This document shows positions 31,888 to 41,759 of a stretch of 47,478 bases of DNA, piece after piece. How positions within the stretch are numbered: position 1 is the stretch's first letter; the number at the start of each line of letters is the position of its first letter. The notes under the pieces were generated by a model. The model saw only the letters and a program-made list of their open reading frames with translations. It had not been told where the DNA came from and did no database searches. A program made the translations under genes and the position numbers. The stretch covers positions 1 through 47,478 of the forward strand of contig JAFWIM010000250.1 in NCBI GenBank assembly GCA_017514845.1, given 5' to 3'. Source of the stretch: Lachnospiraceae bacterium. Its GTDB lineage: Bacteria > Bacillota > Clostridia > Lachnospirales > Lachnospiraceae.

Positions 31888-33054
31888 TCAGTCAAAACAG
31901 GAGGTCTGCTCCACACAGATGCCGTTCTTCATGAAGCATCTCGGCACCCGCTTTCCGATGTCGCAGACGAACTCGTAGTTGAAGCGTCCCGAGAGCGCTC
32001 CGAGCTCCTCGACGGAGATGTGCTCATCTCCCTGGGTCCCGACGAGGACGACCTCGTCCTTCTGGGCGGCTTCGGGGATGTCCGTGACGTCGACCATGAA
32101 CTGGTCCATGCAGACTCTGCCGAGAATCGGAGCCTTCCTGCCGTGGATCAGCACATAGCCCTTGTTGGACAGCTGGCGCGGATACCCGTCCGCATAGCCG
32201 ACCGGGATCGTCGCGACGCGTTTCGTCTCAGTCACTTTGTAGGTCCCGCCGTAGGAAATCTCTGCCCCGGGCTCAAGAGTTTTCACGTAGGAAATGTGGC
32301 TTATGAGGCTCATGACCGGTCTCAGAGGGACCGGCTCCGTCTCGACCTCATCTGACGGATAGAGACCATAGACTGTGATTCCCGCCCGGACCATATCGGC
32401 GTTCGCTGACTGGAGGCGAATGATGCCGGCGCTGTTCGACATGTGGTGGATCGGTATCTCTACACCCGCCTCTTTGAGCATCTCCGAGAAGCGCGTGTAT
32501 CTCTTCATCTGTGTAATTGCCGGAGTGATGCAGAGCTCGTCTGCCCTCGCAAAGTGGGTGAACAGGCCTTCGACTCTGATGTTCGGCAGAGCTGCTATCC
32601 TCTTTATCGTCTCGACGGACTCAGCCGTATCCGCGAATCCTATTCGACTCATGCCTGTGTCGAGAGCAAAATGGATGATCGCCGTTTTGCCGAGACTCGA
32701 CGCGCAGGCCGAAAGTGCCCGGGCTGTCGCCTCCTCGAACACGCATGCGCGGATGTCATAATCGATCAGATCTTCATAGGATTCCTCAAAGGCGTAGCCG
32801 AGAAGCATGATCGGCTTTGAGATACCCTTTGTGCGGAGCTGCATGGCTTCCTCGGCCGTCGCCACCGCAAATCCCCAGATATAATCGAAGCCCTGAATAT
32901 GCCTTGCAATCTGGACCGCTCCATGACCGTAACCGTCGGCCTTGATGACTGCCGCCATCTTAGTGCCGGGTGTCAGATTGTTCTTCATGCTCTCAAAATT
33001 GAACCTGACAGCGTCGAGATCGATTTCTGCCCGTACCCTGCTGTATTTTTTCAT
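31888..33054 (-). CDS. alr: Alanine racemase
   Basis: PLP enzyme of 388 aa that makes D-alanine for peptidoglycan. PLP lysine is Lys38 in VIKADGYGHG; the catalytic Tyr from the partner subunit is in EISYGGTYK; CMDQFMVDVT is also canonical. The ATG has AAGGAG six nucleotides upstream. It follows nnr by 112 nt, an alr-nnr pairing common in bacteria. No T-tract terminator follows; transcription would run into the 10-bp tandem repeat and the structured elements. Confidence 0.96.
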   Translation of the reverse strand: MKKYSRVRAEIDLDAVRFNFESMKNNLTPGTKMAAVIKADGYGHGAVQIARHIQGFDYIWGFAVATAEEAMQLRTKGISKPIMLLGYAFEESYEDLIDYDIRACVFEEATARALSACASSLGKTAIIHFALDTGMSRIGFADTAESVETIKRIAALPNIRVEGLFTHFARADELCITPAITQMKRYTRFSEMLKEAGVEIPIHHMSNSAGIIRLQSANADMVRAGITVYGLYPSDEVETEPVPLRPVMSLISHISYVKTLEPGAEISYGGTYKVTETKRVATIPVGYADGYPRQLSNKGYVLIHGRKAPILGRVCMDQFMVDVTDIPEAAQKDEVVLVGTQGDEHISVEELGALSGRFNYEFVCDIGKRVPRCFMKNGICVEQTSCFD

Positions 33055-33114
33055 AATAATCTCCTTATGTCTCAGTTTGAGATGCTCCGCCTCTCATGGC
33101 GATGAGCTTATCCG

Positions 33115-33144
33115 GATCCCGCGTTCTCGTCTCGGCGCGGGATC
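33115..33144. repeat. Hairpin in the nnr-alr gap
   Basis: Perfect 9-bp inverted repeat GATCCCGCG/CGCGGGATC with a 12-nt loop. There is no T-tract on the minus strand; it could stabilise or attenuate the nnr-alr message. Confidence 0.5.
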
Positions 33145-33166
33145 GGAACGGATGCGATGCCCGGAT

Positions 33167-34732
33167 TTATTTCAGGACATCGCTCAAATGCGTAATGATA
33201 TCGGACGCGATCATGAAGCGCTCGCCTTTATCCCTGCAGGCCGCGTCGCCGGCGAGTCCGTGGATCAGAGCCGCCATCGGTGCCGCGGCGAAAGGTTCCG
33301 TCCCCTGCGCGAGGAGTGAGGCGAGTATTCCTGAGAGCACATCTCCGCTGCCCGCTGTCGCCATGCCGCTGTTGCCGGAGACGTTGATGTATACGCTGCC
33401 GTCAGGCTGGGCTATGACCGTGCGGGCATCCTTCATGACTGTGAAGACACCGCAGCTCCGCGCGAGGTACACCGCGGAGGAAATCGGGTCTGATTTCAGC
33501 TCGGCGACGGATTTCATGGTCAGCCTTCCCATCTCTCCCATATGCGGCGTTACGTAGAGCTTGCCCATATAGGAAGAAAGAAGCGTCGTATCGCCGAACA
33601 GGCAGTTGAGACCGTCCGCGTCGAGGACGAGCGGGTGTGAACAGGAAAGAAGCACGTAGCGGACGATCTTGGCTGCCCGCTCCGTCGTTCCGAGTCCCGG
33701 TCCCATACATACGACGTCCGCCCATGCGAGGGAGGCGTCCAGGGCCATGACTACGTCCTCATCGTTCGTGTATGTCTCAAGCAGGGCTTCGGGGATCTCC
33801 CTCTGCAGTATGTCGCGGTTCGATTCGGCGGTCAGTATCTTGACCATGCCGGCACCTGATCTCATCGCGGCGAGGGCGGAGAAATAGGCAGCTCCAGCCA
33901 TATTTTTTGAACCGGCGATGATCAGAACTTTGCCGAAAGTGCCCTTGTTGCCGGATGCAAGACGCATCGGGAGATACTTCTTAATATCTTCCTGCTCAAG
34001 ATAGTGGATCTCATCGAGGGAGAGTTCTTTCGGGATGTCGGAATCCGAGGTCTCGTCGCCCGCGAGTTTGTTCGTTCTGGCAGCAATTTTGCCGCCCGGG
34101 ATGTCGTCGAGGATGCCGATCTCCTCCACCACGATCCTGCCCGCGTGCAGAGCGCCCGGGTAAAGAACAAGACCGGGTTTTGTCAGCTGCATCGTGACAG
34201 TCACGTCAGCGTGGACGGCGTTCCCCATGACCGCGCCCGTGTCTGCGTTGATGCCGGACGGAATGTCCGCGGAGATCACGTAGGCTCCGCAGTCGTTTAT
34301 CGCGGAAATGACATCGGAGGCCTCGCCCTCCACGTCCCGGGAAAGACCGATGCCGAACATTGCGTCAACGATGATCTGATAGGACAGGTAATTCGGGTTG
34401 GTCACCTCAAGGATGCCCAGTTTCTTGCAGATTTTTTCCTGGAGCCGCATCTCGCCGGTGAATTTTTCCGGATCGCCGACGATAAAGAGGTCAGCTCTCA
34501 CACCCTTCATGTGAAGGATCCTCGCGCAGGCAGCGCCGTCGCCGCCGTTGTTGCCCGTGCCGCAGATGCACAGCACCCGGCCTTTGCTTCCGAGCTCCTC
34601 ATATTTCTGTATGACTTCTCTGGCAATGCCGAGGGCGGCTCGCTCCATGAGAACGGCCGACGGAATGCCGAGATTTTTTATTGTATAGTTGTCGCGGGCC
34701 CTCATCTGTTCCGCTGTCACGATATGCTTCAT
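33167..34732 (-). CDS. nnr: Bifunctional NAD(P)H-hydrate epimerase / ADP-dependent hydratase-repair dehydratase
   Basis: Repairs damaged NADHX/NADPHX. The N-terminal YjeF_N epimerase half has GTGNNGGDGAACARIL (58-73) and DAMFGIGLSRDVEG. The C-terminal YjeF_C/ribokinase-like dehydratase half has GSKNMAGAAYFSALAAMRSGAG, GPGLGTTERA, VLDADGLN and the nucleotide motif GSGDVLSGIL. At 521 aa it is the usual fused form. The ATG with GGAGG six nucleotides upstream is chosen; the open frame runs 12 codons further. It is transcribed divergently from the ABC-F gene from a good promoter at 34788-34816. Confidence 0.95.
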   Translation of the reverse strand: MKHIVTAEQMRARDNYTIKNLGIPSAVLMERAALGIAREVIQKYEELGSKGRVLCICGTGNNGGDGAACARILHMKGVRADLFIVGDPEKFTGEMRLQEKICKKLGILEVTNPNYLSYQIIVDAMFGIGLSRDVEGEASDVISAINDCGAYVISADIPSGINADTGAVMGNAVHADVTVTMQLTKPGLVLYPGALHAGRIVVEEIGILDDIPGGKIAARTNKLAGDETSDSDIPKELSLDEIHYLEQEDIKKYLPMRLASGNKGTFGKVLIIAGSKNMAGAAYFSALAAMRSGAGMVKILTAESNRDILQREIPEALLETYTNDEDVVMALDASLAWADVVCMGPGLGTTERAAKIVRYVLLSCSHPLVLDADGLNCLFGDTTLLSSYMGKLYVTPHMGEMGRLTMKSVAELKSDPISSAVYLARSCGVFTVMKDARTVIAQPDGSVYINVSGNSGMATAGSGDVLSGILASLLAQGTEPFAAAPMAALIHGLAGDAACRDKGERFMIASDIITHLSDVLK

Positions 34733-34787
34733 GTGTACCTCCGTTTTCAGGCAGCAGGCGGCTGCCACTGGATTTTCAGTCAGATAA

Positions 34788-34816
34788 AGTATAATCCATG
34801 AATGTCAACTTTTCAA
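34788..34816 (-). promoter_or_regulatory. Sigma-A-type promoter of nnr-alr
   Basis: Minus strand: TTGAAA, 17-nt spacer, TATACT; each hexamer is one base from consensus. It lies about 55 nt upstream of nnr, and only 20 bp separate it from the opposing ABC-F promoter. Confidence 0.75.
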
Positions 34817-34835
34817 TGGAGCTGTTATTTTTCAC

Positions 34836-34864
34836 TGGTCAAGCAGGAAAAAGTCGGGTATCAT
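34836..34864 (+). promoter_or_regulatory. Sigma-A-type promoter of the ABC-F gene
   Basis: Plus strand: TGGTCA, 17-nt spacer, TATCAT, ending 36 nt before the GTG start. The -35 hexamer has two mismatches, the -10 one. Confidence 0.6.
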
Positions 34865-34900
34865 AGCAGTACACTGTATAACATGTTAAAGGAGCAGGCT

Positions 34901-36817
34901 GTGATACTTGACATACAGAAAGTGAGCAAGACATTCCCGGGCAACGAGGTGCTCCGGGAAGTCTCTTTTCATATCGAGGAGAATGAGAAAGCCGCGCTTG
35001 TAGGCATAAACGGAGCCGGCAAGTCCACACTTCTTAAGATCATCATGCAGGAGATGCAGGCGGATTCGGGCATTGTGACACTCTCCCGCGGCAAAAATAT
35101 CGGCTATCTTGCCCAGCATCAGGACCTAACCGGTGACGCGACCATATTTGAGCAGCTCATGATGGTGAAAAAGGATATTCTGGAGCTTGACCGCCGCATG
35201 CGGATTTCCGAAAAGCGCATGGCCGGGCTCTCAGGCGAAGCCCTGGAGTCCGAGATGAAGGCCTATGCGCATGACCAGGAGAAGTTCGAACGTGCAAATG
35301 GATACGCGTACCGCTCGGAGGTCACGGGTGTACTGAAGGGTCTCGGATTTGAGGAGGAAGACTTTTCCAAACAGGTCGGTACCCTCTCCGGAGGCCAGAA
35401 AACTCGCGTTGCCCTCGGTGCTCTTCTGCTTACGGCGCCGGACATCATCATGCTCGATGAGCCGACGAACCATTTGGACATGAATTCGATTGTCTGGCTG
35501 GAGACCTATCTCATGAACTACAGAGGCGCGGTCCTCATTGTCTCCCACGACCGCTATTTCCTGAACCGCGTTGTCACCAAGGTCATAGAACTCGACCATG
35601 GCAGATCAAGGACCTATATGGGCAATTATGATGCCTACAGCAGGAAAAAGGCGGATATCCGCCATGCGGAGTATCTGGCTTTCATGAAGGCGGAACAGGA
35701 ACGAAAGCACCAGGAAGAGGTCATTGCTAAATTAAAGCAATTTAACCGCGAGAAATCGATCAGACGAGCCGAGAGCCGGGAGAAAATGCTGGCCAAAATG
35801 GAGATGCCTGATAAGCCCTACGCGGAAAACGCGGTGATGGGACTCTCATTCTCCCCAAGGTTCGAGAGCGGTAGGGACGTTCTCACTGTCTCTCATCTGG
35901 CCAAGGCGTTCGGGGGGATATCGCTCTTCGAAGATCTTTCATTTGAAATAAAAAAGGGAGAGCATGTTGCGCTCATAGGCAACAACGGAACGGGCAAATC
36001 AACACTGCTCAAGATCTTGAACGAAGTGTACGCGCCGGATTCCGGCAGCTTTACTCTCGGGGCAAATGTCGAGATCGGCTACTATGATCAGGAGATGGCC
36101 GTTCTTGACATGAACAAGACGATCTTCGACGAAATCTCCGACGACTATCCGGAGCTCAACAACACGAGAATCCGCAGTGCTCTCGCCGCTTTCCTCTTCA
36201 CCGGAGAGGATGTCTTCAAGTACATCCGCGATCTCTCCGGCGGCGAGCGGGCCAGAGTCTCCCTGTGCAAGCTCATGCTTGGCAGCGCCAACTTCATCAT
36301 TCTCGATGAGCCGACAAACCATCTGGACATCGACTCAAGGGAGATCCTTGAGACTGCGCTGAACAGCTACACAGGCACCCTCTTCTACGTCTCCCACGAC
36401 CGCTATTTTATCAACCATACAGCGTCCCGCATTCTCGACCTGACGCACAAGTCTCTGATCAGCTATATAGGAAATTACGATTATTATCTGGAGAAAAAGG
36501 AAACGCTGGAAAAGGCGTATCTGGGAATCGACCCGAAAGCTGACGTGATCAAGGAGGAGACCCTCGCCAAGCAGGACTGGAAAGCCCAGAAGGAGGAGCA
36601 GGCAAGAGCGCGCAAGCGCGCGAACGACTTAAAGCGCACTGAAAAGGAGATCGAGGAGCTCGAGCGCGAGGACGCCTCTATCGACGCCGAGTTCGAAAAA
36701 CCCGAGGTGGCCTGTGATCCGGTCAAGTGTACGGATCTGGGGAATCGAAAAGAACAGATCCTTCTGAGGCTTGAAGAGCTCTATGCTGTCTGGGAGGAAT
36801 TGTCTGAGGACCAGTAA
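34901..36817 (+). CDS. ABC-F family ribosome-associated ATPase
   Basis: Duplicated ABC ATPase without membrane domains. First Walker A GINGAGKS (35-42), signature LSGGQKTRVALG and LDEPTNHLD; second Walker A GNNGTGKS, LSGGERARVSLC and LDEPTNHLD. A charged inter-domain linker (EYLAFMKAEQERKHQEEVI) and a C-terminal coiled coil complete the ABC-F plan. ABC-F proteins act in trans on the ribosome; this one resembles housekeeping YdiF/Uup-type members more than antibiotic-resistance ones, but that is inference. The start is GTG with AAGGAG six nucleotides upstream, giving M-ILDIQKVSKTF; an ATG at 34883 precedes that ribosome-binding site. It is the only plus-strand gene; 638 aa. Confidence 0.92.
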   Translation: MILDIQKVSKTFPGNEVLREVSFHIEENEKAALVGINGAGKSTLLKIIMQEMQADSGIVTLSRGKNIGYLAQHQDLTGDATIFEQLMMVKKDILELDRRMRISEKRMAGLSGEALESEMKAYAHDQEKFERANGYAYRSEVTGVLKGLGFEEEDFSKQVGTLSGGQKTRVALGALLLTAPDIIMLDEPTNHLDMNSIVWLETYLMNYRGAVLIVSHDRYFLNRVVTKVIELDHGRSRTYMGNYDAYSRKKADIRHAEYLAFMKAEQERKHQEEVIAKLKQFNREKSIRRAESREKMLAKMEMPDKPYAENAVMGLSFSPRFESGRDVLTVSHLAKAFGGISLFEDLSFEIKKGEHVALIGNNGTGKSTLLKILNEVYAPDSGSFTLGANVEIGYYDQEMAVLDMNKTIFDEISDDYPELNNTRIRSALAAFLFTGEDVFKYIRDLSGGERARVSLCKLMLGSANFIILDEPTNHLDIDSREILETALNSYTGTLFYVSHDRYFINHTASRILDLTHKSLISYIGNYDYYLEKKETLEKAYLGIDPKADVIKEETLAKQDWKAQKEEQARARKRANDLKRTEKEIEELEREDASIDAEFEKPEVACDPVKCTDLGNRKEQILLRLEELYAVWEELSEDQ

Positions 36818-36839
36818 TGATATAATGTCAAATAAAGAT

Positions 36840-36898
36840 GCGCCCTGCATATGGCAGACATTCGGATGAATGCCATATGCAGGGCGCGCCGTTTTGTT
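36840..36898 (+). terminator. Strong palindromic terminator between the ABC-F gene and icd
   Basis: A 17-bp perfect stem GCGCCCTGCATATGGCA (36840-36856) with its complement (36871-36887), followed by GCCGTTTTG on the plus strand. On the minus strand it is followed by ATCTTTATTT, so it can serve both convergent genes. The inner half resembles the hairpin at 46388-46430. Confidence 0.75.
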
Positions 36899-36908
36899 CG
36901 ACAGCTTT

Positions 36909-38117
36909 TTACATGAGTGTATCGAGTGTCTTACGCACTGCCTTGATGAAGTCAAGGGTGCTCAGCTTTTCCTTGTTTTCGAGATCGGAAATGAGGATCA
37001 GGTCTCCGGTCATTTTTCCGGATTCAATCGTCGCGAGCGTAGCATGCTCGAGTTTATCCGCAAATGCGGCGAGCTCCGAATTTCCATCAAGCTCTCCGCG
37101 TTTTCGCAGAGCGCCGGTCCACGCAAAAATCGTGGCGACGGAATTGGTCGATGTGGTCTCTCCCGCCAGATGCTTATAATAGTGGCGCTGGACTGTACCG
37201 TGGGCAGCCTCGTACTCGAAATATCCGTGAGGCGATACGAGGACGGAGGTCATCATCGCCAGGGATCCGAATGCGGATGAGAGCATGTCAGACTGAACAT
37301 CTCCGTCATAGTTCTTGAGAGCCAGCACGAAACCGCCCTCATTCTTCATGAGGCGGGCTGCGACGTCGTCGATCAGCGTGTAGAAGTAGATGATCCCTTC
37401 CTCATTGAATCTTTCCTTGAATTCCTCTTCGTAGATTTTTTCAAAGATGGCTTTGAAATCACCGTCGTAGACCTTGGAGATCGTGTCTTTTGTCGCGAAC
37501 CAGAGGTCCTGCTTGACTGCAAGCGCGTAGGTGAAGCAGGATCTCGCAAAGCTCTCAATGGAGGAATCCAGATTGTGCATACCCTGAATGACGCCGGGTC
37601 CCGTGAACTCGAAGATGGTCTTCTTTGTCACCGTTCCGTCAAGAGCGGTGAACACCAGCTCTGCCTTTCCGGGGACATCAATTTTCATCTCTGTGTTCTT
37701 ATAGACATCGCCGTAGGCGTGTCGGGCGATGGTGATGGGCTTTTTCCATTTTCTGACAACGGGTGAGATCCCTTTGACAAGGATCGGCGCGCGGAAGACC
37801 GTGCCGTCCAGCATTGCGCGGATCGTGCCGTTGGGACTCTTGTAGAGGCGTTTCAGACCGTACTCTTCCTGACGTGCAAGATTCGGAGTGATGGTGGCGC
37901 ACTTTACGGAGACTCCGTATTTCATGTTCGCGTTCGCGGCGTCGATCGTGACCTGATCATCCGTCTCATCGCGGTGCTTAAGCCCAAGATCGTAATACTC
38001 AGTATTGAGATCAATATAGGGACTCAGCAGTTCGTCCTTGATCATCTGCCAGATGATTCTTGTCATCTCATCTCCGTCCATCTCGACGAGCGGTGTGGCC
38101 ATTTTAATCTTATTCAT
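36909..38117 (-). CDS. icd: NADP-dependent isocitrate dehydrogenase
   Basis: Homodimeric eukaryote-like (subfamily II) isocitrate dehydrogenase of 402 aa: [18 protein letters not shown] at the N-terminus, substrate motif [32 protein letters not shown] and the C-terminal [11 protein letters not shown] with [10 protein letters not shown]. Oxidises isocitrate to 2-oxoglutarate with NADPH formation. It starts 20 nt after the HMGL-family synthase with GGGAGG as ribosome-binding site. The pair fits the oxidative branch that makes 2-oxoglutarate for glutamate. No aconitase is in the window. Confidence 0.96.
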   Translation of the reverse strand: MNKIKMATPLVEMDGDEMTRIIWQMIKDELLSPYIDLNTEYYDLGLKHRDETDDQVTIDAANANMKYGVSVKCATITPNLARQEEYGLKRLYKSPNGTIRAMLDGTVFRAPILVKGISPVVRKWKKPITIARHAYGDVYKNTEMKIDVPGKAELVFTALDGTVTKKTIFEFTGPGVIQGMHNLDSSIESFARSCFTYALAVKQDLWFATKDTISKVYDGDFKAIFEKIYEEEFKERFNEEGIIYFYTLIDDVAARLMKNEGGFVLALKNYDGDVQSDMLSSAFGSLAMMTSVLVSPHGYFEYEAAHGTVQRHYYKHLAGETTSTNSVATIFAWTGALRKRGELDGNSELAAFADKLEHATLATIESGKMTGDLILISDLENKEKLSTLDFIKAVRKTLDTLM

Positions 38118-38137
38118 TCTTATCCTCCCGGGATTCG

Positions 38138-39544
38138 TTATTTCTTCAACTTGAGGCTCAGGCCGAGCTGTCCGAGTGCGGTGTCCGTAACGCCGAAGAG
38201 CTCGTCGTTGGTTATGACGGTGACACGGCCGTTTGCGTACTGCTCGTCGACCCAGGCTTTGATCATAGCGACCAGCTCGGATTTCTTGTCGATCGGATTC
38301 TCCTCAGGAACCTCATAGTGCCTGTTGACCCAGTGAGCGATGCCCGCGAGACCGGATGTGTTCGAGATCGCGACTTCGACCGGTCTCTTCAGGAATTTCT
38401 CGGTGTCAAAAATGTTGTAGATCTCCTCGTTCTTTAAGAGACCGTCAGCGTGGATGCCCGCGCGCGTGATGTTGAAATTCCTGCCGACGAACGGAGTTCT
38501 CTCGGGAATTTTGTAGCCGATCACGTTCTCATAATACTCTGCCAGATCTGTGATAACAGTTGTGTCCATGCCGTCGAGTGTTCCCCTGAGCTGTGCATAC
38601 TCAAAGATCATGGCCTCGAGCGGAGTGTTGCCCGTGCGCTCTCCGATGCCGAAGAGCGAGCAGTTGACGCCGCATGCTCCGTAGAGCCACGCAGTTGTCG
38701 AATTTGAAACGGCCTTGTAGAAGTCATTGTGGCCATGCCACTCGATGAGCTCCGAGGGTACGCCCGAATGGGTCATGATACCGTAGATGATGCCGGGCAC
38801 GGAGCGCGGAATAACGGCGCCGGGATAGTTGACACCGTAGCCCATTGTGTCGCAGCAGCGAACTTTGATCGGGATGCCGTACTGGTCACGCAGCTTCATG
38901 AGCTCGAGACAGAAAGGAATGACGTAGCCGTAGATATCGGCGCGCGTAATATCCTCCAGGTGGCAGCGGGGGCTGATACCCATCTCGAGACACTCTTTGA
39001 CAATCGTGAGATAATGCTCCATGGCTTCACGACGTGTCATATGCATCTTATAGAAAATATGGTAGTCAGAACAGGAAACGAGAATGCCGGTCTCGCGCAT
39101 GCCCATGGATTTGACAAGCTCAAAATCCTTCTTGCTGGCCCTGATCCAGGAGGTGACCTGCGGGAAACGGTAGCCTCTGTCCATGCATTTCTCGACAGCT
39201 TTTCTGTCCTTCTCATCATACAGGAAGAATTCACATGCCCGTATCTTGCCCTTGGGACCGCCGAGCTTGTGCATGTAATCATAGATTGTCACGATCTGCT
39301 CTGTCGTGTAGGGAGCTCTGGACTGCTGTCCGTCGCGGAAGGTCGTGTCAGTGATCCAGATCTGATCGGGCATATGGTGCGGAACAGTTCTGTCGTTGAA
39401 AGCGATCTTCGGAATCTCGTCGTAGGGATACAGATTCCTGAATGTGTTTGGTCTGGCCACGTCGACCAGGGGGTACATATACTCTTCCAGCTCAAGCAGG
39501 TGAGTGTTATGGTTCATATGTACTCTTCTTGTCTCATTTTCCAT
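38138..39544 (-). CDS. HMGL-like condensing enzyme, probable Re-citrate synthase
   Basis: Member of the isopropylmalate/homocitrate synthase (DRE-TIM) family, 468 aa. Active-site motif DTTFRDGQQ (66-74), metal-binding His270 and His272 in [15 protein letters not shown], and [14 protein letters not shown]. It lacks the C-terminal LeuA allosteric domain. The operon with NADP-isocitrate dehydrogenase suggests the acetyl acceptor is oxaloacetate, that is the Re-face citrate synthase known from Clostridium kluyveri; homocitrate synthase or an unknown condensation are alternatives. The ATG has GAGGAG six nucleotides upstream; the longer open frame adds 39 codons without a ribosome-binding site. No Si-type citrate synthase is in the window. 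Confidence 0.8.
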   Translation of the reverse strand: MENETRRVHMNHNTHLLELEEYMYPLVDVARPNTFRNLYPYDEIPKIAFNDRTVPHHMPDQIWITDTTFRDGQQSRAPYTTEQIVTIYDYMHKLGGPKGKIRACEFFLYDEKDRKAVEKCMDRGYRFPQVTSWIRASKKDFELVKSMGMRETGILVSCSDYHIFYKMHMTRREAMEHYLTIVKECLEMGISPRCHLEDITRADIYGYVIPFCLELMKLRDQYGIPIKVRCCDTMGYGVNYPGAVIPRSVPGIIYGIMTHSGVPSELIEWHGHNDFYKAVSNSTTAWLYGACGVNCSLFGIGERTGNTPLEAMIFEYAQLRGTLDGMDTTVITDLAEYYENVIGYKIPERTPFVGRNFNITRAGIHADGLLKNEEIYNIFDTEKFLKRPVEVAISNTSGLAGIAHWVNRHYEVPEENPIDKKSELVAMIKAWVDEQYANGRVTVITNDELFGVTDTALGQLGLSLKLKK

Positions 39545-39663
39545 AATAATCTCCTCAAATAGATGTCGCCATACAGCCCCTGCGCCGTCTTTACTGCCGC
39601 ATGATCTGCTGCCCGTGCGGATGGTCCGGGGCTGCACATAAGTTTTCCGGACCGGCCTCAAAC

Positions 39664-40203
39664 TTACATGGATGTCATGACACCTTTATTATCAATAATG
39701 TATGTAACCAGGGAAATAAGAGTCAGCGCACAGGCAATGTACATGACAGCAGTCGTCACCATCTGCATAGCCGGAATATCGAAGTTGGCGATCATAAGGA
39801 TGACCATTGCCATCTGGCTTACAGTCTTGGTCTTGCCCCACATATTTGCGGCGATGACAACTCCCTTGTCGGACGCAATCAGACGGAATCCGCTGATCGC
39901 AAACTCCCTGGCGATGATAATGATGCATATCCATGCAGGGAGACGACCGAGTTCTACCAGACAGATCATGGCTGAGCAGACAAGCAGCTTGTCCGCCAGC
40001 GGATCCATGAACTTGCCGAAATCGGTGATCAGATTATATTTTCTGGCGATTTGACCGTCGAGCATATCCGTCAGGGACGCGATAATGAAGATGGCGAGCG
40101 CAATCCATTTGTACATACCCTCGCCGGCACCTGCCAGCATAAAGATGACGAACGGGATAATGAGCACCATGCGAAGACATGTGAGTTTGTTCGGCAGATT
40201 CAT
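39664..40203 (-). CDS. pgsA: CDP-diacylglycerol-glycerol-3-phosphate 3-phosphatidyltransferase
   Basis: Membrane enzyme of 179 aa that makes phosphatidylglycerol phosphate. The CDP-alcohol phosphotransferase motif DGx2ARx8Gx3Dx3D is intact (Asp49, Gly50, Ala53, Arg54, Gly63, Asp67, Asp71). About five hydrophobic helices are visible. The ATG has AAAGGAG eight nucleotides upstream and lies 31 nt after rimO, a gene order common in Clostridia. An inverted repeat GGTCCGG/CCGGACC (39623-39653) follows in the gap before the next gene but lacks a T-tract. Confidence 0.95.
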   Translation of the reverse strand: MNLPNKLTCLRMVLIIPFVIFMLAGAGEGMYKWIALAIFIIASLTDMLDGQIARKYNLITDFGKFMDPLADKLLVCSAMICLVELGRLPAWICIIIIAREFAISGFRLIASDKGVVIAANMWGKTKTVSQMAMVILMIANFDIPAMQMVTTAVMYIACALTLISLVTYIIDNKGVMTSM

Positions 40204-40234
40204 AAAAAGACTCCTTTCTAAAATCAGCTTTCCT

Positions 40235-41629
40235 TTAATAGATTTCCTCGGGGACTTCCTCTCCGGTCAGGTCGTACTCGGAAGCTCCGGTGATTCTTAC
40301 CTTCACGAAATCCCCGCTCATATGCGGGTACGTCGTCGGGATGAAGACAAGCCCGTCGACGCCCGGAGCATCACCGTAGGTGCGGGCTTCATAAATCCCC
40401 TCATCCGGCAGTTCTCCTTCGATCACACACTCGATTGTCTGCCCGATGCGGCCTTTTCCGCGGGCTCTGGATATCTTCTGCTGGATCCGCATGATCTCGT
40501 TCCTGCGTTTATTCTTCAGGCGCTTCGGAATCTGCTGTTTCATTCTGGCTGCCGGCGTGTTCTCCTCTTTCGAGTAGGTGAAAACGCCGAGCCTGTCGAA
40601 CCGCATCTCCTCCACGAAGGAACAGAGGATCTCGTGGTCCTCCTCGGTCTCACCGGGGAATCCGGAGATCAGTGTCGTGCGAAGAAAAATATCCGGGATT
40701 CGTTTTCTGAGCTTCGTGACGAGACTCCGGAGATCCGCCTCGCTCGTCCTGCGGTTCATTCGCCGAAGGACCGTGTCGGACGCGTGCTGAATTGGCAGAT
40801 CGAGGTAGTGGCAGATCTTGCTTTCATTTGCAAATGTGTCGATCAGCTCCGGGTAAATCTCCTCCGGATAGGCGTACAGGACACGGATCCAGTGGAGACC
40901 ATCAATCCTGCAGAGTTCTTTAAGGAGCAGATGCAGCGACTTTTGTCCGTACAGATCCAGACCGTAGATCGTCGTCTCCTGCGCGACGAGAATGAGCTCC
41001 GTCACGCCCTCGGAGGCAAGTTTTCGCGCCTTGGCCACAAGCTTTTCCATCGGAAAGCTCCTGTAATGACCGCGGATCTTCGGAATGATGCAGTAGGTGC
41101 AGTTCTTGTCGCAGCCCTCGGCAATCTTCAGATAGGCATAGTGTCCGCCTGTGGAAATCAGGCGATCCGGGAGCGGGATATCTTCCGTATTCGGCTTTTC
41201 GGAGACGAAAGAGGTATCGTATTCGTCATCGCTGGGATCACGGAGCAGCATTGTCTGCCTGCCGCTCAGGGCATCGTCGACAGCGCGGGCGATTCCCAGC
41301 TTGCCGGTAGTCCCGACGATCGCGTCGACCTCGGGGATCTCCCTCAGAATCTCCTCCTTGTAGCGCTGGGCCATGCAGCCTGTCACGACGAGGACCTTGA
41401 GGCGCGCGGTCTCCTTGAGATCCGCGAGAGCCAGTATCTCCTCAATGCTCTCCTTCTTGGCATCTTCGATGAAGCAGCACGTGTTGATGACTGCACAATC
41501 CGCCTCGGTCTCGTCATCTGTGATGACGTAGCCGTGGTCAGCCAGAATTGCCAGCATCTCCTCAGAGTCGACAAGGTTCTTGTCACAGCCGAGAGACACC
41601 ATATATATTTTCGTGTTCGTATGATTCAT
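40235..41629 (-). CDS. rimO: Ribosomal protein S12 methylthiotransferase RimO
   Basis: Radical SAM methylthiotransferase of 464 aa that modifies Asp of ribosomal protein S12. N-terminal UPF0004 domain MVSLGCDKNLVDSEEML (Cys15), CCFIEDAKKES and VVTGCMAQRY; radical SAM motif EGCDKNCTYCIIPKIRG; C-terminal TRAM domain with GRIGQTIECVIEG. The DKN after the first Cys and the CDKNCTYC motif separate it from MiaB, which is also in this window. No clear ribosome-binding site precedes the chosen ATG, so the start is less certain than the product. Confidence 0.96.
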   Translation of the reverse strand: MNHTNTKIYMVSLGCDKNLVDSEEMLAILADHGYVITDDETEADCAVINTCCFIEDAKKESIEEILALADLKETARLKVLVVTGCMAQRYKEEILREIPEVDAIVGTTGKLGIARAVDDALSGRQTMLLRDPSDDEYDTSFVSEKPNTEDIPLPDRLISTGGHYAYLKIAEGCDKNCTYCIIPKIRGHYRSFPMEKLVAKARKLASEGVTELILVAQETTIYGLDLYGQKSLHLLLKELCRIDGLHWIRVLYAYPEEIYPELIDTFANESKICHYLDLPIQHASDTVLRRMNRRTSEADLRSLVTKLRKRIPDIFLRTTLISGFPGETEEDHEILCSFVEEMRFDRLGVFTYSKEENTPAARMKQQIPKRLKNKRRNEIMRIQQKISRARGKGRIGQTIECVIEGELPDEGIYEARTYGDAPGVDGLVFIPTTYPHMSGDFVKVRITGASEYDLTGEEVPEEIY

Positions 41630-41717
41630 AAATCTGAGAACAGGACGGCTCGCGCGGGAGCTTATCGCATTTCACCGACGAAGACGGTCCTGTGTAATAG
41701 TGCATATGTCACTGGTT

Positions 41718-41758
41718 TCAAAAGAAATGGGCTGTCACCTCTGCGACAACCCCTTTTT
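41718..41758 (-). terminator. Terminator-like hairpin between rpoZ and rimO
   Basis: Minus strand: GGGTTGTC, 8-nt loop, GACAGCCC, then ATTTCTTTTG. On the plus strand the stem is followed by TTTTT. It begins 6 nt after the rpoZ stop and may attenuate transcription into rimO. Confidence 0.65.
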
Positions 41759-41759
41759 A

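Noticed and set aside
34901-36817. ABC-F gene as an antibiotic-resistance determinant
   Set aside because: Sequence features fit housekeeping YdiF/Uup-type members; nothing in the context (no leader peptide or mobile element) points to resistance.
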